Assembly: GCA_028291485.1 (NCBI GenBank)
Contig: JAQGHZ010000611.1
Location: 1-21,711 of the forward strand
Direction: 5' to 3'
Source of the DNA: Rubritepida sp.
GTDB taxonomy: Bacteria; Pseudomonadota; Alphaproteobacteria; Acetobacterales; Acetobacteraceae
Length of the DNA stretch: 21,711 nt
Part shown: piece after piece, positions 15,716 through 21,711 of the stretch
Layout of the letters: each line of letters begins with the position of its first letter
Numbering within the stretch: position 1 is the stretch's first letter
Position numbers and translations under genes: made by a program
Notes under the pieces: model-generated
What the model was told of the DNA's origin: nothing
Seen by the model: the letters and a program-made list of their open reading frames with translations, nothing else
Databases searched by the model: none

Positions 15716-18700
15716 ATGCGCCGCTGGCTGATTCTGGCTCTGCTGCTCCTGGCCCCCGCGGCCCATGCCTTTGACCTCCCCGGCCTTTCACGGGATTCCA
15801 CCCAGTATCGCGAGCAGCTCGAGCGACGCTTCCCCGCCGGCGGCTCCGCTCAGCAGCGGCAGGCTGCCGAAACCCGCGCCACCACGGCCGAGCGGCAGAA
15901 CAACTGGGCAGCAGCCGCCCAGGCCTGGGAGGACCGCGCCGCCCTCGGCGAGATGACCGCGCCGCAATGGCTGTCCCTGGCGCGGGCCCAGCTGCGCCGG
16001 AATCCGCCGGAAGCCGGGCGGGCTCTTTCGGCCGCCTGGCAGAACTTCCTCATGGTCCCGGCCGGCCCGCCGGAGATCCCCTCCCTCCTCGCCGTCGCCG
16101 AGGCGCTGCAGCGCCTGGAGCGCCCGGCGCAGCAGATCGCCGCGCTGGAGCAGGTCGTGCAGCGCGCGCCCAACGAGGCCCGCTACGCCCAGGCCCTCAC
16201 CGAGGCCCGCCGCGCCGCCGGCCTGCTGGTCGCGCAAATCAACACAGAGGCGGAGGCCGAGCCGGCCCGCGCCTGCCTGGGCTTCACCCTGCCCCCCGCC
16301 CGCCGCGACGACTGGCAGCCGCAGGACTGGATGCGCCCCGAGACGCCCGTCCCCGGCCTCGCCTTCCAGCGCGACGGCGACCGGCTCTGCGTCGTCGGCC
16401 TGCCCCATGGCCGCACCACCCGCATCCTGCTGCGCGCCGGCCTGCCCGGCGAGGACGGGCTGCGGCTGATGCGCGACACGACGATCAACATCGCCATGCC
16501 GAACCGCCGGCCGCGGCTGGCCTTCGACAGCCGGTCCTTCCTGCTCGCCCGCGGCCAGGATGCGCGGGTGCCGCTGGCGCTCATGAATATCTCCGGTGTG
16601 CAGCTGCGCGTCGTGCGGCTGGCCGAGCGCAACTTCGTGCCCTTCACCCGCGACAACCGCCTCGGCGACGAGATCGGCTCCTGGACCGCGACGGAACTGC
16701 CCGACACCTGGGGCCGCGTCGTCTGGGAGGGCTCGGTCGAACTCCCGCGCGGCGAGCCTAACCAGCTCCAGCGGGTCACGGTCCCCGTGCCGCCGGCGGT
16801 CCGTGAGGCCGGACCCGGACTCTACATGATGGTGGTGAAGCCCAACGACGGCACGGCCGACGCGGGATCCCTGACCGCCACGCAGCCGCTGATCCTCACC
16901 GACCTTGGCCTCACCGCCTGGCGCGGTGAGGGCGGACTGGCCGTCCAGGCCCGCCACCTCGGCGACTCCCGCCCGGCCGGGGGCACGCGCGTCGCCCTGA
17001 TGTCGCGCAACAACGAGATCCTGACTGACGTCCAGGCCGGCGAGGACGGCATCGCGCGCTTCCCCGCCGCCCTGCTGCGGGGCGAGGGCCCGATGGCGCC
17101 CGTCGCCCTCCATGCGAGCCTGGGCGACGACCTCGTCACGCTCGACCTCGATGCCGCCTCCTTCGACCTCTCGGACCGCGGCGTCTCCGGCCGCGAGCAT
17201 CCCGGGCCTCTCGACGCCTTCCTCTGGCTCGACCGCGGCATCTACCGGCCGGGCGAGACGGTCCAGGTCATGACGCTGCTGCGCAACGTGGCCGGCATCC
17301 CCTCGGACGTGCCGCTCCGCCTGCGCCTGCGCCGCCCCAACGGCCAGGTGGCCGCTGAGTCGGTGGTGCGCGACGGCGGGCTCTGGCCCGTGACCCTGCC
17401 CACCGCCGCGCCGGTCGGCGTGTGGAAGATCGAGGCGCTGACCGACCCGCGCGCCCCGCCGGTCGGCGAGGTCAGCCTGCGCGTGGATGCCTTCGTGCCG
17501 GAGCGCCTCGCGGTCGAGGCCGGTCCGGCGTCGGGGCCGCTGGTGCCGGGCCGGCCGCTGGCCATCCCGGTCACCGCACGCTTCCTCTATGGCGCACCGG
17601 GCTCGGGACTGGAGGGCAACGCGGAGTTGCGCCTCGTTACCGAGCGAAGCCCCTTCCCTGCCCTCCAGGGCTACCTCTTCGGCCTGGAGGACGAGAGCTT
17701 CGCGCCCGACCTCATCACCGCCGACATGCCCGAGACGGACGACCAGGGTCGCGCGACGCTGGAGCTGACCCTCGCCCGCGCGCCGGACACCACGCGCCCG
17801 CTGCGCGGCGAGCTCGGCATCTCCGTGGAGGAGCCGGGCGGCCGCGCCACGCGGATCAGCCTGCCTCTGGCCGTCGCCGGCAACCCGCGCCTCGTGGGCA
17901 TCCGCGGCCCGCAGGCGGTGAACGCCAATGCCGAGGCGGCCTTCGAAATGGTGGTCGCCGATCCCGAAGGGCACACCCTTCCCGCCGAGCTGAACGTACG
18001 CCTCGTTCGCGAGAAGCCGGACTGGCGCATCGTGCTGCGCGGCGGCAGCACCCGCTACGAGACCGTCTGGACCGACGAGCCGGTGGACACGGCGAACGTC
18101 CGCACCACGGCCGACGCCCCGGCCCGCTTCGCCCGCTCCCTGCCCTTCGGCCGCTACCGGCTGGAGGCGCGGGAGGCCAACGGCATGGCCATCGGCTCGG
18201 TGCGCTTCCGCTCCGGCTGGGTCGCGAGCGAGTCCGCGGAGGTGCCGGACAAGGTGGACGTGGCGGCCGACCGCCAGTCCTACGCGCCCGGCGACACCGT
18301 GACGTTGCGCGTCACCGCGCCCTTCGCCGGCCGCGCCAGCCTTGCCGTGCTGACCGACCGGCTGATGACGCTACGCGAGATCGACGTCCCCGAGGGCGGC
18401 ACCGAGGTCCCGCTGACGGCCGACCCGGCCTGGGGGCCCGGCGCCTATGTCGCGGTGACGGTGTTCAGGGCGGGAGCACCGGCCAGCGCCCCCGGACGCG
18501 CGCTCGGCCTCGCCTGGGTGCAGATCGACCCGGCGGCACGGCGCCTCGACGTCGCGATATCAGGCCCCGAGCGCGCACGGCCCAACACCCGTGTGGAGCT
18601 GCCCGTGACGGTGGCCGGCGGCCAAGGCGCGGTGAAGCTGACGCTGGCCGCGGTGGACGAGGGTATCCTGCGCCTGACGCGCTTCGCCTCGCCCGACCCG

Positions 18701-20776
18701 CTCGCGCACTACACCGGCCGCCGCACCCTCGGCACCGACATCCGTGACGATTATGGCCGCCTGATCCGCCCGGACGACGCCACCCAGGCCGTGCTGCGGC
18801 AGGGCGGCGACGATGTGGGTGACCTCGGCGCGCTGCGGATCCCGCAGCGGAACGTCGTGCTGTTCAGCGGCGTGGTGGAGACCGATGCCGATGGCCGCGC
18901 CACCATTCCACTCGACCTCCCCGATTTCGCGGGCGAGCTGCGGCTGATGGTGGTCGCCTGGCAGGGCCCCCGCGTCGGCGCGGCCAGCCGCGCCATGACG
19001 GTGCGCGATCCGGTGCTGGCCGAGGCCCTGCTGCCGCGCTTCCTCGCCCCTGGCGACGAGGCCACGCTGCCCGTGCTGCTGCACAATCTGGAGCTCCCGC
19101 AGGGCGAGGTGAGCGCCACGCTCGCCGCCGAGGGCGCCATTGCGCTCGGCGGCCCGGCCCGGCTGGTGGCACGCCTCGCCACCGGCGCGCGCGCCCAGCC
19201 CACCACCACCCTGCGCGCGACCGGCGCCGGCGAGGGCATCCTGCGCCTCGCCGTCGCCGGACCGGACGGATTCTCCGCCTCGCGGGAGTCGCGGATCGAG
19301 GTCCGCTCCTCACGCGCGATCTCCTCCGTGGCCACGCTCACCGAGCTGGCGCCCGGCCAGGAGATGCGGATCGCGCCAGACGCGGCCCGCTTCGTCTCCG
19401 GTGCCTGGCGGGCCACGGCGCGGCTCGGCACGCCCGTGCGCTACGACGCCGAGGGCATGCTGCGCAGCCTGGAGGTCTATCCCTTCTCCTGCCTGGAGCA
19501 GCTTTCGTCCCGCGCGCTGGGCATCGGCGCCGCCACCAGCGAGGGCAGCACGCCGCAACAGGCCGTGCTCCTGCAGCGGGCGGTCGACGCCATCCTCTCG
19601 CGCCAGCGCTACGACGGCAGCTTCGGCCTGTGGTCGGCGCAGGGCGAGCCGGAGTTCTGGACCTCTGCCTATGCGGTGGAAGCCCTGATCCGCGCCCGCA
19701 CGGCCGGCGCTGCCGTGGCCGATGCCGCGCTCAACGCCGCGCTGGACGACCTCGCCACGCGCCTGGAGGACACCACCGCCGAGCAACCGGCGGAATTCGC
19801 CGCCCAGGCCGCGCGGCTGAACGCGCTGTCGCTGGCCGGTCGGCACCGGCTGGGCGCTGCACGGCGGCTGATGGAGAGCCTCGACCGCCTGCCGACGCCG
19901 CTCGCACACGCGCAGCTCGGCGCGGCCTTCGCCCGGGCGGGCGACAGCGAGCGGGCCACCCGCGCCTTCACCGCCGCTCTCGCGGCTCCGGGACGGCGCG
20001 ACTGGCTCTACGATTACGGCAGCGCCGCGCGCGACGCGATGGCGCTGGTCGTCCTGCTCAAGGAAGCACAGGCGCCGGCGGCGATGCTCCAGCAGGCGAT
20101 GCAGCGCCTGCCGGGACCGGAGCTGACGCCGGCCCTCGCCTCCACGCAGGAGGCGGCCTGGGCGATGCTGGCCGCAGCCGCGCTCGGCCGCGACGGGCGG
20201 CCGGTGCGCGCCGCCTTCGAGGGCAATCCGGCGACGCGGGTCTTCAACGCGACGGCAGGCGGCGTGCTGCGCAACCTCGGCGACGCGCCGCTGCCGGTGA
20301 TGCTCACCGTCACGGGCATCCCGACCGAGCCGCTGCCGGCCGGGCGGAACAACATGACGATCCGCCGGCGCTTCCTGGACCTCCAGGGCATGGCGCTGAA
20401 CCTGGATCAGCTGCGCTCCGGCACCTCCTTCCTGATGGTGATCGAGGCTCGGGCGGATTCCGGGCAGGAGCACCTGGCGATGATCAGCCAGGGCCTGCCG
20501 GCGGGCTGGGAGATCCAGGCGCGGCTCGGGCCGGGCGCTGTGCCGGGCCTGCCAGGCCTCGGCGAGTTGGCCGAGCCCGACGCGACGCCGGCGCTGGACG
20601 ACCGGGTGGCCGCGGCCTTCACCTTCAGCGCCGAGAACAGGGAGTTCCGCATGGCGGTGCGGTTGCGGGCCGTGACGGCGGGCCGCTTCGAGCTGCCGGG
20701 GGCGGAGGTGTCGGATATGTACCGGCCGGCCTTCTTCGCGCGGCAGGCCTCGGGGCGGATCGTTATCTTACCTTGA
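15716..20776 (+). CDS. Bacterial alpha-2-macroglobulin with thioester (protease-trapping periplasmic protein)
   Basis: A 1686-aa protein that should trap attacking proteases in the periplasm. The signal peptide MRRWLILALLLLAPAAHA is followed by F, not by a lipobox cysteine, so the protein is probably soluble, unlike the lipoprotein YfhM of E. coli. Residues about 25-180 are helical and Ala/Gln-rich, resembling a TPR-like repeat. C187 and C225 could form a disulfide. Macroglobulin-type beta domains follow, with the family signature DRGIYRPGETV at 506-516 and a later LAAVDEGILRL. The thioester motif is C1259-L-E-Q1262 in YPFSCLEQLSS, the same CLEQ as in E. coli, so the reactive bond should form. 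The helical thioester domain runs to about 1500, then a receptor-binding-like beta end. I see only three cysteines. AAGGA nine bases before ATG 15716 supports the start. pbpC, the usual bacterial partner gene, is not next to it. Confidence 0.94.
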   Translation: MRRWLILALLLLAPAAHAFDLPGLSRDSTQYREQLERRFPAGGSAQQRQAAETRATTAERQNNWAAAAQAWEDRAALGEMTAPQWLSLARAQLRRNPPEAGRALSAAWQNFLMVPAGPPEIPSLLAVAEALQRLERPAQQIAALEQVVQRAPNEARYAQALTEARRAAGLLVAQINTEAEAEPARACLGFTLPPARRDDWQPQDWMRPETPVPGLAFQRDGDRLCVVGLPHGRTTRILLRAGLPGEDGLRLMRDTTINIAMPNRRPRLAFDSRSFLLARGQDARVPLALMNISGVQLRVVRLAERNFVPFTRDNRLGDEIGSWTATELPDTWGRVVWEGSVELPRGEPNQLQRVTVPVPPAVREAGPGLYMMVVKPNDGTADAGSLTATQPLILTDLGLTAWRGEGGLAVQARHLGDSRPAGGTRVALMSRNNEILTDVQAGEDGIARFPAALLRGEGPMAPVALHASLGDDLVTLDLDAASFDLSDRGVSGREHPGPLDAFLWLDRGIYRPGETVQVMTLLRNVAGIPSDVPLRLRLRRPNGQVAAESVVRDGGLWPVTLPTAAPVGVWKIEALTDPRAPPVGEVSLRVDAFVPERLAVEAGPASGPLVPGRPLAIPVTARFLYGAPGSGLEGNAELRLVTERSPFPALQGYLFGLEDESFAPDLITADMPETDDQGRATLELTLARAPDTTRPLRGELGISVEEPGGRATRISLPLAVAGNPRLVGIRGPQAVNANAEAAFEMVVADPEGHTLPAELNVRLVREKPDWRIVLRGGSTRYETVWTDEPVDTANVRTTADAPARFARSLPFGRYRLEAREANGMAIGSVRFRSGWVASESAEVPDKVDVAADRQSYAPGDTVTLRVTAPFAGRASLAVLTDRLMTLREIDVPEGGTEVPLTADPAWGPGAYVAVTVFRAGAPASAPGRALGLAWVQIDPAARRLDVAISGPERARPNTRVELPVTVAGGQGAVKLTLAAVDEGILRLTRFASPDPLAHYTGRRTLGTDIRDDYGRLIRPDDATQAVLRQGGDDVGDLGALRIPQRNVVLFSGVVETDADGRATIPLDLPDFAGELRLMVVAWQGPRVGAASRAMTVRDPVLAEALLPRFLAPGDEATLPVLLHNLELPQGEVSATLAAEGAIALGGPARLVARLATGARAQPTTTLRATGAGEGILRLAVAGPDGFSASRESRIEVRSSRAISSVATLTELAPGQEMRIAPDAARFVSGAWRATARLGTPVRYDAEGMLRSLEVYPFSCLEQLSSRALGIGAATSEGSTPQQAVLLQRAVDAILSRQRYDGSFGLWSAQGEPEFWTSAYAVEALIRARTAGAAVADAALNAALDDLATRLEDTTAEQPAEFAAQAARLNALSLAGRHRLGAARRLMESLDRLPTPLAHAQLGAAFARAGDSERATRAFTAALAAPGRRDWLYDYGSAARDAMALVVLLKEAQAPAAMLQQAMQRLPGPELTPALASTQEAAWAMLAAAALGRDGRPVRAAFEGNPATRVFNATAGGVLRNLGDAPLPVMLTVTGIPTEPLPAGRNNMTIRRRFLDLQGMALNLDQLRSGTSFLMVIEARADSGQEHLAMISQGLPAGWEIQARLGPGAVPGLPGLGELAEPDATPALDDRVAAAFTFSAENREFRMAVRLRAVTAGRFELPGAEVSDMYRPAFFARQASGRIVILP

Positions 20777-20787
20777 TTTTTGCGCCC

Positions 20788-20892
20788 TCAAGCGCCGGGC
20801 GCTTCCTCCGACCGCTTGGCTTCGCCGCTGTAGCGCGCCATTTGCTCTCGGAAGCTTTGCCAATTGAAATCGGAACCTCCAAGAGCGTCCAT
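20788..20892 (-). CDS. Possible 34-aa ORF behind the adenine methyltransferase gene
   Basis: ATG at 20892, nine bases after the methyltransferase stop, opens 34 codons ending at TGA 20790-20788. The product begins MDALGGSDFNWQSFREQM and is hydrophilic. Its first half uses codons poorer in third-position G/C than the chromosomal genes here, like a foreign segment. There is no visible Shine-Dalgarno and I recognise no family. It may be a small phage gene read by coupling, or chance. Confidence 0.25.
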   Translation of the reverse strand: MDALGGSDFNWQSFREQMARYSGEAKRSEEAPGA

Positions 20893-20901
20893 TAGGGGGT
20901 C

Positions 20902-21711
20902 TTAAAGGCTGGCTGAGGGGGTGTCTAACTGCCCCTTCAAACCCGCCTTGGCGGAGATCAGGACCTCCCCCACCTTCCCGCCCTGCCGGTTCCCGCCGGC
21001 GATCGAGTAGCTGGTCTCCACCGCATCGATCTGGAACCGGGCAAAGCACCGGCGCACCCCCGGCACGTCATTGAGGCTGAGCAGCCATCCGCCCTGCAGG
21101 CCGGCCAGGGCGTCCGCCAGGTGCTCGAACTGCATCCGGCCGAACAGCCCCTCCCCATAGTCGGTCTCATTCCCCCAGTAGGGCGGGTCCAGATAGAAGA
21201 AGGTGGCCGGCCGGTCGTATCGGGCCAGGAGCTTCTCCCAGGGCAGGCATTCGATCACCACGCCGGCCAGGCGCTCGTGAACGGCCTCCAGCATGCTGGC
21301 CAGCTTCGTGACGTCGAACCGACCAGGCGTCCCGGGCGACACGCCGAAGTTCTGCCCCGCCACCTTCCCGCCGAAGGCCGTGCGCTGGAGGTAGAGGAAG
21401 CGGGCGGCCCGCTCCAGGTCCGTCAGGGTCGCTGGCGCGGCAGCCTTCAGCCTCTCGAACTCGGCGCGGCTGGTCACCTGCCAGCGAAGCATGTCCATGA
21501 ATGGCACGAAGTGCCGCTGCAGGATCCGGAAGAGGTTCGTCACGTCCTGTGAGACGTCGTTGATCACCTCCGCCTTGGCCCGCCAGGGCCGGCGCAGGAA
21601 GACGCCCCCCATGCCGACGAAGGGCTCCACATAGGTCGTGTGGGGCACCTGGCCGAGCCGGAGGATGATCCGCTCGGCCAGGCGGCGTTTGCCGCCGAGC
21701 CAAGGGGCGAT
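20902..21711 (-). CDS. D12-class N6-adenine DNA methyltransferase, phage type (5' end outside window)
   Basis: The frame is open from the window edge (21711) to TAA at 20904-20902, giving 269 visible residues. The GTG at 21648 is not the start, because family sequence continues upstream of it: PWLGGKRRLAERI, the SAM-binding motif X of Dam-like enzymes. Motif I is YVEPFVGMGGVF (the FxGxG motif), and catalytic motif IV is FFYLDPPYWGNETDY (DPPY). A C-terminal YSIAGGNRQGGKVGEVLIS also fits. Only a few N-terminal residues are probably missing. The enzyme methylates adenine N6 in DNA. Dam relatives target GATC, but the specificity of this one is unknown. Compact versions without a restriction partner are common in prophages. 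It is oriented against the macroglobulin gene with 125 bp between, and no restriction endonuclease is visible in the window. Confidence 0.9.
   Translation of the reverse strand: MAPWLGGKRRLAERIILRLGQVPHTTYVEPFVGMGGVFLRRPWRAKAEVINDVSQDVTNLFRILQRHFVPFMDMLRWQVTSRAEFERLKAAAPATLTDLERAARFLYLQRTAFGGKVAGQNFGVSPGTPGRFDVTKLASMLEAVHERLAGVVIECLPWEKLLARYDRPATFFYLDPPYWGNETDYGEGLFGRMQFEHLADALAGLQGGWLLSLNDVPGVRRCFARFQIDAVETSYSIAGGNRQGGKVGEVLISAKAGLKGQLDTPSASL

Noticed and set aside
15788..17974. A 728-codon minus-strand open frame antisense to alpha-2-macroglobulin
   Set aside because: It is a shadow of the macroglobulin frame, rich in Gly, Arg and Ala, with no ribosome binding site or domain.
20790..20804. 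AAGCGCC-G-GGCGCTT palindrome as terminator of the macroglobulin gene
   Set aside because: The usable stem is about 5 bp and no T run follows; TTTTT lies upstream of it, right behind the stop codon.

Overview
The window is very GC-rich and densely packed with genes, with strong third-position G/C bias on both strands. That fits a high-GC alphaproteobacterium. A Tat-like Bug-family solute-binding protein, stand-alone fhs, a CysI-type sulfite reductase with a stand-alone uroporphyrinogen-III methyltransferase, and a periplasmic alpha-2-macroglobulin together suggest Acetobacteraceae, possibly near Roseomonas. This placement is inferred from gene content only. I see no rRNA, tRNA, CRISPR array or intact insertion sequence.

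Left part (1-4900): the 3' part of an amidase-signature gene faces a secreted alpha/beta hydrolase gene. Upstream of the hydrolase, on the same strand, is formate-tetrahydrofolate ligase (fhs). fhs is divergent from a tripartite-tricarboxylate (Bug) substrate-binding protein gene. Directly behind the Bug gene lies a decayed OmpW-type porin pseudogene, with an internal deletion and frame breaks.

Sulfur block (4900-8315): the hemoprotein subunit of assimilatory sulfite reductase (cysI) is divergent from cobA, which makes the siroheme precursor that CysI needs. The 78-84 bp between them hold a perfect 16-bp palindrome next to a consensus TATAAT. A third copy of the half-site overlaps the cysI Shine-Dalgarno sequence. 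cobA overlaps a 57-aa single-helix membrane protein gene, followed closely by a 1-Cys peroxiredoxin gene, so the three form a likely operon.

Middle (8316-15531): a PhnW-like pyridoxal-phosphate aminotransferase is divergent from a 14-helix DHA2-type MFS exporter. Then comes a two-gene RND efflux operon (membrane fusion protein, then HAE-1 permease, overlapping by 4 bp) that ends in a clear intrinsic terminator. No outer-membrane channel gene is present.

Right part (15532-21711): an AT-richer 184-bp divergent promoter region separates the RND operon from a 1686-aa alpha-2-macroglobulin gene with an intact CLEQ thioester motif and an ordinary signal peptide in place of a lipobox. pbpC, its usual partner, is not downstream. 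Instead the window ends in a phage-type D12 adenine methyltransferase on the opposite strand, running off the edge. This may mark the border of a mobile or prophage region.
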